A stretch of DNA of 64,000 nt from Amorphophallus konjac (taxonomy: Eukaryota > Streptophyta > Magnoliopsida > Alismatales > Araceae): positions 247,246 through 311,245 of the forward strand of contig JAHNEJ010001156.1 of the NCBI GenBank assembly GCA_022559845.1, written 5' to 3'. Shown here piece by piece: positions 54,805-64,000 of this stretch; positions within the stretch are counted from its first letter, which is position 1, and every line of letters begins with the position of its first letter. The position numbers were made by a program, and so were the translations under genes. The notes below the pieces were generated by a model, which made no database searches, was not told the DNA's origin, and saw only the letters and a program-made list of their open reading frames with translations.

Positions 54805-56141
54805 ATACCTTCAAGCTCCGAATAGCACACAATCTTCGCAGATAAGAACTATGTAAAACATACTAACTTAGCAACACATATAATGCTCAAGGGTACTTCA
54901 GATAGAAACAAGAGTGTTCAGACAACCTGTGAAGGAGGTAGAAGACAAGGAGCAAACGCACAAGGTAAACCACGGCACAGTAGATTTTTAGGTGGTTCGG
55001 CCTGAAACCCACAGACCTATATCCACCCCTCACTCCAAACTAGAGTGAGGCTTCCCTTGCCAATGCAAGAAGCAGACTCAGTCTGCAACACCCGCTGCCT
55101 TACTACTTGACCCAGAGGAACACTCTCCTCTCTTCCTCCAACCCGGAGGGGAACCACCAGTGACACCCCGTCACTAGCAACCGGAGACACAATCTCCCTT
55201 CCTCCAAATCGGAGGGAAACCCACAAGTAGCACACCACTATTCACAATCGGAGACTACGTCTCACTTCTCCTGAGTCCACAGGAGGAACCCCGACCTCAA
55301 GTCAAAGGATCAGAAAACACTAATGGAGAATAGGAGGAACAAACGAAAAACAAAAAACAGAAACAAAAGGCAAAACAACTGTAGCTCTGAAGAGCAATTC
55401 CAACATAAGTCTTCAGGGAAGGATCCCTCTTCTCTTCTTCTCAGCCTCTGGCTCTCTCTTTACTTCTCAGCTCTCTCTCTCTCTCTTCACTTCGTAGTTC
55501 TCTCACTCTCTCTTCACTTCGCAGTTCTCTCGCTCTCTCTAGACTTCTTATTCTTAGCTATTTCTTCTTTTCTCTCTTGGGTTTCTTCTCTGTTGGCTGC
55601 TCTTTCTCTTCCTTTCTTGCGCCTCACCCTTCTTCTCTTCTGGGTGCTCTTCTTTCCTTCTGGCGGCCACTCCTATTGAGAGGAAGAACACCCTGTATAT
55701 ATATATAGCCAAAACAGGGGCTCCATAAACCCTTTTGGATAAGGGTTATGATTCCATCCTTTTATCATTAGGCCACATGGTAGAATCTGAACGTGTGCTG
55801 TCCACGTGTTTGAATCTCAACTTGAGGAATCTCTTGGATCATGTGCCCATCATAAATATCCCTAGGTCACGTGCCAGCTTCAAGTTTGAGCTCACGTGTC
55901 TGCCTTAAACCTGTTAGTAAAAGCAAAAAGGCATTTAGTCAAACACCTTGTAGTCAGAAGTAAACAGTCAATGTGCTCTGACAATGATAAGCTTAATGCA
56001 TATGCTCAGACATGAAAATAACATGCACATACCTCATAACGTGAAATGCAATCATGCTCAGACCTATATGATGAAGTTTGCATAGACCTTGATGTAGACA
56101 CACCAAAATTGACGCTATGTTGATCAAATCTCATGTCACTA

Positions 56142-57436
56142 TGTTGACGCCCCAAAGTGAACTTCAATACATTCATAATATGAAGTTTTTCTATTGTGTG
56201 TGTTTTTTTTTGATTTGTTCTTGCATTTTTGTGATTCGCGACCTGAAGAGGGGCGTGTTTTTAATCGCGACTGTATCTAGGGCGTGTTCAAAAGAAAGGA
56301 TGACCAAATGTCAGGGCGTCAATTCCTGGTATTATCCGGTTTCAAAATAAATTCAATTATTTATTAACGTCCTTCCTCAGGGCGTGTTTTCAAGTAACGC
56401 CTTCATCTCAGGCGTCTTATCATAATTTTCAAATAAGGTAGGTTTTATTGCCAAAATTAAATCCAAGAAGTGACGTCCTTGATCATGGTCGTGTTTTTGG
56501 GTAACGTCTTGATCTAGGTCGTCAATTTGGGATTTGACGCCCTTATGAAGGTCGTGCCTCCCCTTTTCGTGTCCTGCTTAAACTCGTCTTTCCTGGGTAG
56601 TTCCCCGCCTTCTTTGGTCTCCTTGCTCGAATTGAACTAGACTCCTGCCTTCTTTAAACCATTGCCTGTTCTTATCTTTCTAAGTTTGAGCTTATCTTTG
56701 GTTGAGACCTTATAAAAGAACTCCTTGATCGATCTCATGCGAGGTGACGGGAGAAAAAAAAAGGAGATCAGACGAGATCAGAGTTACCAAGGTCGGAGGT
56801 TACCTGGTTTACAGAGGCTCTTCATCTTCTTCCTGTGCGATCTTTTAGAAGAGCTCTGCTTCTTCTTCTTCCTGTCAACAGCATCGACTTTGGTTCCCCC
56901 TTTACTGTCGTCAGGGACAGCAGGGGTCTTTGTTTACTTTGTTTATGTTGTTTTGATTTTCATCGATCATCATCACGTCCACTGTGTTCTTTTCCCTTTT
57001 TACGTTAGCTTCATCATATCTCCTCCTTCCCTATCTCTTTAGGGGTTTTAAAAAAAACAAAAAAAAGGTGCGCATGTTTTATTCCCTATTCATCGTCACA
57101 TCATCTACTTGGGATTGATACTACGTTCACTTGGCTGTTCCACTTCTTTTGCTTGTTTGTTTTGTCTTTTTTGCAAGGTAATCAATAAAGAAAAACCCCC
57201 TTCATCGGCCGGCCGATTGAAGGAGGAGGAGGAATTCACAATCCAGCCCGCGTTCTATTTTCCACCAGGTATTCGTGATCTTCTTTGTTTCTTCTTGAGG
57301 TAACCCCTCTGGCGATCACCCTCCTTAGTAGCACCATGTGCTTCTTTTCCTTCATTATTATATCATCTCCCCTTATTTTTATTATGCTTTCTCATATTTA
57401 AATTCTTCTTCATGTGTGGATTTATCACGATCTACA
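56142..57436 (+). repeat. 5' LTR of RLG-H
   Basis: It runs from TGTTGACGCC to about CGATCTACA, just before the primer site. A TATA box, TTATAAAAG, is at 56710-56718. Short hairpins of the GACGCC/GGCGTC type crowd 56230-56560. The right-hand LTR is outside the window, so the end is set by the primer site only. Confidence 0.7.
56230..56560 (+). repeat. Hairpin cluster 1 of RLG-H (LTR)
   Basis: Imperfect inverted repeats occur about every 40-60 bases: CGCGACCTGAAGAGGGGCGTG, AACGTCCTTCCTCAGGGCGT, AACGCCTTCATCTCAGGCGT, GACGTCCTTGATCATGGTCG, AACGTCTTGATCTAGGTCGT and GACGCCCTTATGAAGGTCGT. Arms are about 6-8 bases and loops 3-6. They lie upstream of the TATA box. Confidence 0.75.
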
Positions 57437-57439
57437 AAT

Positions 57440-57457
57440 TGGCGATCACGGTGGGAC
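57440..57457 (+). promoter_or_regulatory. Primer binding site of RLG-H
   Basis: TGGCGATCACGGTGGGAC resembles the RLG-C site in its first four and last eight bases. It follows a CA-ending LTR tip by three bases. Confidence 0.65.
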
Positions 57458-57487
57458 TTGCACTGTTTTTTCTTTTGATTACCATCT

Positions 57488-57600
57488 CCTATTGGCACCC
57501 ACGTGTGCCCTTTCCTATTGGCACCCACGTGTGCCCTTTCCCCTTCGGCACCCACGTGTGCCCTTTCCCCTCGGTACCCACGGTACCCCTCCTTTTGTGC
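57488..57600 (+). repeat. Short tandem repeat with CACGTG palindrome in the RLG-H leader
   Basis: Three and a half copies of a 26-28 base unit occur. Each of the first three contains GGCACCCACGTGTGCC, nearly a perfect palindrome centred on CACGTG. The last copies are decayed (GGTACCCACGGTACCCC). The array lies just after the primer site, in the untranslated leader. Confidence 0.85.
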
Positions 57601-57674
57601 CCCACGGGCACCCTCCACCGTTCACACTGCACACTCCCGGGATCAGCCAGTTTGCGATTGTTTGATTATTTTCC

Positions 57675-58025
57675 TGAATTCACGCCTCACCCAGAGACGC
57701 TTTTTTCGTTTAACGCCTTCATCGAGGGAGTCTATTTGCTGTGTTACGTCTTCCCAGAAGGCGTCTTTCATTATTCTACTGCTTTTATCACACTGCCTGT
57801 GAATTCACGCCCTGCCCCAGGGCGCCCCTTTACTGCATAGCGTCTCACATCCAGGCGCGGTTTCAGATTTGACGCCCTCTCATAGAGGCGTCCTTTTCGA
57901 TCATAGCGCCTCACCCAGAGGCATGTTTCATTTTCTCACTGCTGGCTCGTGGGCTTTCGCAGTGATTCACGACAGTGACTCTGTCGTCTCTTTGGTTGAT
58001 AACGACCTACCCCAGGTCGTTTCTT
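57675..58025 (+). repeat. Hairpin cluster 2 of RLG-H (leader)
   Basis: The same architecture as cluster 1 lies downstream of the primer site: ACGCCTCACCCAGAGACGC, ACGTCTTCCCAGAAGGCGT, ACGCCCTGCCCCAGGGCG, GACGCCCTCTCATAGAGGCG, GCGCCTCACCCAGAGGCA and AACGACCTACCCCAGGTCGT. In several units the second arm repairs the first (ACCT/AGGT, CCCT/AGGG, CCTC/GAGG). That suggests base pairing has been kept. Confidence 0.75.
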
Positions 58026-58582
58026 TCCTGCGTTTTTATAGAAACCTGCTTCCTGTTGCTGTCTGTGATTGTTGGATTGATTATTACATTGCTTGCCTAT
58101 ATTGCTGTGATCTGATCATATTATTTTGCATCTTGTGGCATTTGGTTGAGAGACCTCCTCTCTCTACACTAGGATTCCACACACCTCTCTTGGAATCGGG
58201 ACAACCCTCCATTGAGCACTCCGTCTCTTTGGACCGGAAATCCCTTTTCCAAGACCTCCGTAAGTTCCCGCACCCGTGGATTCCCTCACGGACGCCGGGC
58301 TGGTTGTACCCTTGAAGTTCCCGGAGTATAGAGAACCTATCGTTGGTGAGGAGAGAGAAAGAATCTAGTTAACCCGGAGATCACACTTGGATAAACTAGG
58401 TTTCACTTTGCAAAAAGAAAGAATTATTCTGCAATTTAATCCACTCTAATCTCAAGCGTAACACTAAAATCTTGCGTTCATCTCAACTTGGTTGCATAAA
58501 CTTGCTTGGGTTGATTTGGCTTGTTTGGATTGAGTGGGTTTTGTTTGATAGTTCCTTTATAAGGCCATCTCTCCTCTTAAAC
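58026..58582 (+). other. Rest of the RLG-H leader
   Basis: I see no domain, repeat or clear signal here. Short ORFs such as 57869-58315 overlap the hairpin cluster and resemble nothing known. Confidence 0.5.
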
Positions 58583-61500
58583 ATGCAACTCCGTTCAGGT
58601 AAAATCATCAACATGGCAGGCTACAGATATTCTTATGATGATGAGGATGAGAATGTGTTTGGTCAATATGAAAGTCCCCTCCAAGATTCCATATATCATG
58701 AGGGAAATTACCCTCCTCCTCAGTCTCATTACCCTCAAGTCCATGTGGTTGATACCACTCCTCAAGAGGTTGTGCCCTCTTCTCAGACTTTGCCCTCCAA
58801 TACTTCGGGGAACCCTTCCCCATCCTTCAATGTCACAGATTTAATTAATGCACTATCTCAGTTGGATGATTCCCAGCGGCAGGCAGTTCAGGCCGCTTTG
58901 AAAGGAAAGTCTGTTCCTTCTTCATCCTATAATCCCCCTCCGGCCGAGAGTGGCCATCACCCCGTTAATGACCAGGCGGTCCTGCATAAACCTCCTTCCC
59001 GTCCACCAACGCCCGGTACGGCCATGCCGGCCCAACAGGCGAGCCACTCTGCGGTTAGGCACCAATTTCTCCAACCTCCCCGAATTCTACGGACGCCTAT
59101 ACCGCATTCTTTTATTCAAAATCCGGCCCCAGTCGAGTCCGACACTAATGTTCTACTGCTTCAGAAGTTGGCAAGCATGGAAGAGCAACTAAAGAAGGTC
59201 ACTATGGCTAAGAATGCCCCGGAGATCTCGCTCCCTACATTGCCAGTGTTCCACTTACCACCATCTGAGATGCCGAATTTTCGGCGATATAATGGGACTG
59301 GTAACCCTTTTATTCATTTGAAGGATTTTATGTATGAGACCTCCTTTTGGCAAGACAACAAGGCCTCTTTGGCTTACTTATTCAGGAGATCTCTGGAGGG
59401 GCCAGCCCTTGAATGGTTCTATTCATTGGATCCTGCTGATGCCGGTGACTTTGATATCGTTCAAAGGAAGTTCTTGTAGAAGTACAGAGACCGGGTCGGA
59501 CCCTCCCTCTCACTCACGGACCTGGTTGCGAAAAAAATGAAGCCCGAGGAGGACTTCATAATGTTTGCTGATAGATGGCGGTTGATGGCCGAAAAGCTGA
59601 AAGATACACTGTCGGAACAAGAACAAGTCAAGATGATAATTTCCAATGCAACTCCTCAGTTCTGGCATATCTTGGCCATGAATAGGTTAACCACCATGGA
59701 GGAGCTCTATGAAAGGGCTCGTTATATCCAGACGCAGATGAAGGATTCGCCCATTATGGGCATGTTTGAGCCGAAGCCACGGCTATTCAAGAAAACCATA
59801 ACTGTCAACAACAACGGGCCCACGATGGAGGGCACTATTGCAAATGAGCAGGTTGGCATAGTTGGCCACCCCCACCAAGCTAACCCACGTCCTAACCTTC
59901 CTCCACCACAAAGCCCCCATTTCAACTCCACTCCACAACGCCAATTCGCACCCCAACATTCCTTTGCTTCACCGCCAAACCAAGCGCCCCGCGCTAACCC
60001 TCCAGCTCCGCAACAGTACCAACAGGTACCACCACCTACCAACTATGGCCAACAACAACGGAGACCACCACTTGGCCCCAAAAGGGACCACTACCCTCCA
60101 CTGCCAGAAAGTCTCCTGGATATTTTCAATGCTTTAATGGCCGCCAATTTGCTGATGTTACCAAGGGAAAGAACAGCGTGGCCCGCTAATGTTGACACAT
60201 CCCGTTACTGCGCTTTCCATCGTGCACCTGGTCATAACCTTGATCGTTGCTTCCACTTCAGAGATTACATTTATGACCTAAATGACCAGGGTGACATCAA
60301 TTGGGATGAGATGAGACAATTCATCGCCACCATGAAAGAAAGAAGGTCCCCTCGGCAGCAACAGGCTCAGCAGCAACCAGCTCCACAGCAGCAACAACAA
60401 GCTCCAGCGCCTCAGCACGATATGGGGATCGTCCACAATCCACTGCTGAAGCACCCGCCAAACCAACACGTAAACCCTGTCACGTCTCTCTATGAGGTGG
60501 AAAGAGGGCAGGGATGGCATGAAGAAAACGCCTCTGTCGGGGCACTTTATCATAATCAAAATCAACCTCCGCACCTCTTGCACACCGCTTCTTCTTCTCC
60601 TACCCCTCAAGTGGGCCGATCTCTTCTGCGCCCCGTTAATCCACCTACCTCCGCCTATTCTCTGACCTTGCCGGTTCGCCCCCTTCTTACACGCTTACCA
60701 CCTCCACAGCCTACGCCACAACAAAACCCATCCACCACCAACCCTCCGCCATTGCCATCTAGGCCACTCCTTATCTGCCCGTCGCCAACGCCCACGGCAC
60801 ACGCCACCACTACTCCTTCACCGGCAAGGATCCCCCCACCATCGGTTCCACCACCTTTTGTACCCAGAACTCTTCTCATTCCACTCCCCACCAATTCCCC
60901 CCGCATATGGGTATCCCTTTCTACTCCTACGCCTCCTACCGGGGCACCAACACCCCCTACGGGGATTCCCTCTACGGAAACTTCCTCTCCGCCACTTCTT
61001 AACACCAACACACCTTCTTCTTCTAATCCTCCTCCCATACTTGCCCCGACAGAGGCACGTCAAGGCGTGGCGCCGCTCCGCAATGGACGGATGTTCCACT
61101 GTATTTTTCCACAGAGAGAGCTAGAGCCCGTACAAGGGCCGCAAGAGCAAGAACAAGAACAAGAGTCAGTGCCAGGGACTCAGTATGATTTGCTAAAGCA
61201 CTTGGACCGAACACCAGCAAGGATTTCAATCTTGGAATTAATTAAAAGGTCCACCACTCATCAGCTAGCTTTGAAAGAATATCTGCAAAAGGTGATGGTC
61301 AATGAGGACATTCCAGTTGAGCAGATAGTCACGGTTTTAACGCCCGCTAGCAGTCAACCGGCAATTACTTTCCATGAACATGAACTGGCGCCACTCCCAG
61401 CAAGAAAGTACGCTCTATGCATCACAGTTGACATTAATAAGGTGGCTATTAAGCAATGTCTGGTGGACACTGGGGCATCCATCAATGTCTTGTCACCTAG

Positions 61501-62494
61501 CACCTTGAAGTTGTGTGGCATTCCGGAAAGCCAAATTCGGCCGTCTACTATCACAGTCACTGCATATGATAACACGAAGAAACCTCCTATAGGCATGATT
61601 GCGTTAAAAGTAAGTTTGGGTCCTGCCGCCATCACAGTAGATTTTCACATTCTGGATATGGATCCGACATTTAATGACATTCTGGGACGCCCCTACATTC
61701 AGCAACTCGATGCGGTGCCCTCCACAAATCACCAATGCCTTAAATTCCCACACAAGGGCCGCATTATTAAAGTTACCAGTATGCCGATTTTGCCAGAGGA
61801 GGATATTCATGTGGCTTCATCAGTTCCATCCATGTGGTCGGCCAACAAACCACTATTATCTGTGCTGGACGTCCCTTGTCCACGACCAATGCCAGAAAAA
61901 GTCACAACAATTGCTATGACACCCCTGCCTGCCAAGGGGAAGAAAAAGAAAAGCATGATGAACACCTCTGGCTGGAACATCTTAATGAAAATGGGATATC
62001 AAAATGGCAAAGGCCTGGGTGCCAACTGTCAAGGCAGAATTAGGCCTGTTAAACCTCAGAAGCTGATTACACGAGGTGGCCTAGGTTACAAAGGGCCAGG
62101 CAAAAACAAAGATGAACCATGGGCATTTATGACATCCACATTAAAAATAGATCGCCAGCCGCTCACTTGGACATTGAAAACACATTTTGTCACGGGAGGC
62201 TTTCAAAATAATGAGCAAACTACCATAATTACTTCCATATTAGACTGTCAGGATGTTCATGCTAGACAGTTTGCTCGTCATATTGCCCCGTTGGCCACAT
62301 ACAAAGCCCTGGAGTCCTTAAGGCCTGACAAAAGAAGAAAAATGGATGATCCAGAATGTGACTGGTATAGGTGGTTCGATATGCAGGATATTACTATTTC
62401 TTTGAGCCGCCTCTTCATGCCGACTGATCCAGAATGGCAGCCACTTATTCATGAATTGATTGAGATGCCAGCTGCAATTACAGATAAGAGGTAG
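58583..62494 (+). pseudogene. RLG-H Gag and protease with G-patch
   Basis: The start is set at the ATG at 58583 (MQLRSGKII). One frame runs to a stop at 62492-62494, broken only at 59477-59479. The gag domain spans about 59265-59730 (FRRYNGTGNPFIHLKDF, LEGPALEWFYSL, then LTDLVAKKMKPEEDF, MEELYERARYI). A knuckle of C-x2-H-x4-H-x4-C form (CAFHRAPGHNLDRC) is at about 60209-60250, followed by a long Gln- and Pro-rich linker. Protease begins near 61380, with its active site in CLVDTGASINVL at about 61458-61493 and ILGRPYIQ near 61680. A G-patch (GWNILMKMGYQNGKGLG) is at about 61971-62021. Protease residues look intact. Confidence 0.88.
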
Positions 62495-62923
62495 CTGCTG
62501 AGTGACAACACTGATACTGGAGAGCCAGATGTTCCGTTTGAAGAAGGATTCACTGTGGACAGGCTGTGGGCCGGCCTCTTTTTTCTCACTTCCATGCATC
62601 CATCTGTGCTTGCTTCTCTATATTCTCATCGGTTTGGTCGTGTGCCAAGACCGCCTCCGATTATAATCAACTTGTCTCCAGATTCAATCCAAATTTCTCT
62701 CACAATTCCTTCTTCGCTCCTCGAGCGATTTTCTAAACTCTCCATCACGCCCCCGCGCGGGCCATCACTTATTCAATCTTTCTCTGATTTGGCAATTTCC
62801 ACCCCTCCTGCTATCCTCCCTTCACACTGCTTTCTTCTTGAAATAGAAAATAAAAATGAAGAAAAAGACAAAATTGAAAAAAAATGCCAAATTCCCAACT
62901 TTCCAAACCTCCATTTCTGTTGA
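62495..62923 (+). other. RLG-H linker with frame change (possible intron)
   Basis: After the stop at 62492 the gag-protease frame stays open to 62923, encoding Pro/Ser/Ile-rich sequence. The RT frame is a different one that opens only near 62856. Either a one-base shift or an intron would join them. Ogre-type elements are known to have an intron between protease and RT. I could not fix donor and acceptor by eye. Confidence 0.5.
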
Positions 62924-63818
62924 GGAGACCTCCTATTTCTCTTCTGAGTGCGTCCCGACCCAGGGGCCGCTCCTTCAAGATTCATTGCTAAACCTTTTCT
63001 CCCCCTCTGGTGAGGGGACTTCCTCTGTATTACCTCCTGTATCCACTTTTTCACCTCCATCCCTTCCTTTTTCTGATCAAGCTAGTTGTTCTTTTTCTTC
63101 TAACACTAAAATTCAAGGGGTAGATTCACATAAGAAATCCAAGGGTAAGCAGATTCCCCATAGGTTTCTGTTGGAGTTAGCTATCAGATGCCAGGCTTGT
63201 TTAGCTCTTCCTGAATTTATAGAGAATCCAATCATCCTGCCAGAGTTAGAATATGAGAATGCTGTTGTTTCTTATGAGGGTTTGGGTGTCTATGAAATCA
63301 TGAAAGATGAAGACCCTATTGAAGAGGGGGATGAAAGTTATGAAGAATATGAGGACGAGGCTGATGCTTTTGCTAGTGGCATAAGACGATTTGACGAACC
63401 ATCAGCTTCTGTAGAAGAGCCTACCAAAGAAATTAATTTGGGTACCGAGGAAGACCCTAGGATTGTCCTCATAAGCAAGAATTTGCCGTCCTCCGAAGAG
63501 GAGACACTTATTTTGGTTCTTCAAGAATACAAGGACACGTTCGCATGGAGTTATGAAGATATGCCTGGATTAGACCCTGCGCTCGTTGAACACCGCCTTA
63601 CACTTAAGCCAGGGTCTGTGCCGGTCAAGCAACGGTTGAGGCGTTTCCACCCTAATATGGCTTTAAAGATGAAAGAAGAGGTCGACAAGCTCCATAAGGC
63701 TAGATTTGTTAGAGTTGTCCTCTATCCCAATTGGGTGGCTAACATCGTCCCGGCTATGAAGAAAGATGGAAAAGTTCAGATTTGTATAGACTTCCGGGAT
63801 CTCAACCGCGCGTGTCCT
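62856..63818 (+). pseudogene. RLG-H reverse transcriptase, N-terminal part
   Basis: An acidic linker leads to FAWSYEDMPGLDPALVEHRL, PVKQRLRRFHPNM, NWVANIVPAMKKDGKVQICI and DFRDLNRACP, where it stops because of the insertion at 63819. The FAW-YEDMP opening and the IDFRDLN-ACP motif match RLG-C's RT. The catalytic motif is outside the window. Confidence 0.9.
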
Positions 63819-64000
63819 TGTTGACACCTGGAAAATGAACAAGGGTGGAAACACAATTGAAAAGAGGGTCTGACCAACAGTGAAAGATCAATGATGAAGC
63901 CCGTCCACCATTCACCCGGCTAAAGCCTTTGTCGGCCAAAGCTGATGCCCGGTGCCGATGTCATTCAGACGGCAGCACCGATGAAGCCGCAGTCACTCGA
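63819..64000 (+). mobile_element. Start of a second RLG-C family element
   Basis: TGTTGACACCTGGAAAATGAAC begins a stretch clearly homologous to the RLG-C LTR from 7697 (ACCAACAGTGAAAGATCAAT, GCCCGGTGCCGATGTCATTC and so on). It continues past the right edge. Its hairpin GGTGCCGATGTC/GACGGCAGCACC differs in sequence from RLG-C's but keeps the pairing. The flanking GTCCT (63814-63818) would be the left target duplication. Confidence 0.9.

Larger units (their letters stand above)
48228..56141 (-). repeat. RLC-F: Copia-type LTR, split by RLG-G
   Basis: It begins at 48228 (TGTTAGGGTGCAAGG) inside RLC-A gag, is interrupted at 48460/54805, and continues to about 56141, where RLG-H starts. A segment near 54980-55060 (TTTTTAGGTGGTTCGG, then CCACCCCTCACTCC and GAGTGAGGCTTCCCTTGC) is clearly related to 3265-3345 in RLC-B's LTR and in the same orientation. 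A TATA-like tract is at 55696-55708 (minus), with CT-rich sequence on its transcribed side. Degenerate TGCTCAGAC-type motifs occur at 55970-56100. I cannot see a second LTR, an outer boundary or a target duplication, so it may be a solo or partial LTR. Confidence 0.6.
56142..63818 (+). mobile_element. RLG-H: Tat-like Gypsy element, 5' part
   Basis: LTR, primer site, a 1.1-kb leader, gag-protease with a G-patch motif, and the first part of RT are present. At 63819 another element begins, so the rest of pol lies beyond the window. The LTR tip TGTTGACGCC and a TGGC...GGTGGGAC primer site are shared with RLG-C, but the LTRs are otherwise unlike. I assign it to the Tat clade on RT similarity and primer site. 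Confidence 0.83.

Noticed and set aside
55323..55679. Hydrophobic Ser/Leu-rich ORF
   Set aside because: It translates a CTCTCTCTC-type microsatellite tract in the transcribed part of RLC-F.
57412..58315. ORFs in the leader of RLG-H as an ORF1 homologue
   Set aside because: They overlap the tandem CACGTG repeat and hairpin cluster, have no ATG in good context, and share nothing with RLG-C's extra ORF.

Overview
The window is nuclear DNA of a flowering plant. It is built entirely of LTR retrotransposons nested in one another. No host gene, tRNA or rRNA was found. The evidence for a plant is Copia elements with tRNA-Met primer sites, Gypsy elements with a second (archaeal-type) RNase H, a chromodomain element, and a PIF/Harbinger-like TIR element. 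I cannot name the species. Element names below (RLC-A and so on) are local labels only.

Layout, outermost first. RLC-A (1-3028 and 47345-48227, minus) is an old Sirevirus-like Copia, split by RLC-B. RLC-B (3029-47344, minus; about 10.9 kb after removing its inserts) is a second Sirevirus-like Copia flanked by GAATT, with LTRs of about 2051 bp. Inside RLC-B are RLG-C (7697-32074, plus; 24,378 bp; TSD GTTGT; LTRs 2840 bp), sitting in its reverse transcriptase, and RLG-D (37505-46576, minus; TSD TGGAA; LTRs 3316 bp), sitting in its 5' LTR. RLG-D keeps only gag, and one of its LTRs carries a 1090-bp TIR element, TIR-E (44290-45379; TSD TAA). From 48228 comes a Copia LTR, RLC-F, split by RLG-G (48461-54804, plus). 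RLG-G is a chromodomain Gypsy derivative whose long ORF is mostly unrecognised. RLG-H (56142-63818, plus) is a second Tat-like Gypsy, cut in its RT by the first 182 bp of another RLG-C family copy (63819-64000).

The most interesting element is RLG-C. It has an extra ORF before gag, a gag-protease-RT-RNaseH-aRNaseH-integrase frame broken by nine stops, and a 9.2-kb 3' region. That region holds a 43-bp tandem array, a long field of short hairpins punctuated by GATGAAAC, and a multi-exon gene on the opposite strand (23326-28507). The antisense product resembles the plant mobile domain (PMD) family, and three of its four best introns join exons lying in different frames.

A recurring theme is that almost every family here has its own array of short repeated or palindromic motifs near its promoter: TGCACCGAG in RLC-B, GATGAAAC hairpins and GCGCCGGGAA in RLG-C, TGACGGTC/GACCGTTACA in RLG-D, and GACGCC/GGCGTC hairpins in RLG-H. 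All coding regions carry stops or frameshifts, so none of the elements looks autonomous as it stands.
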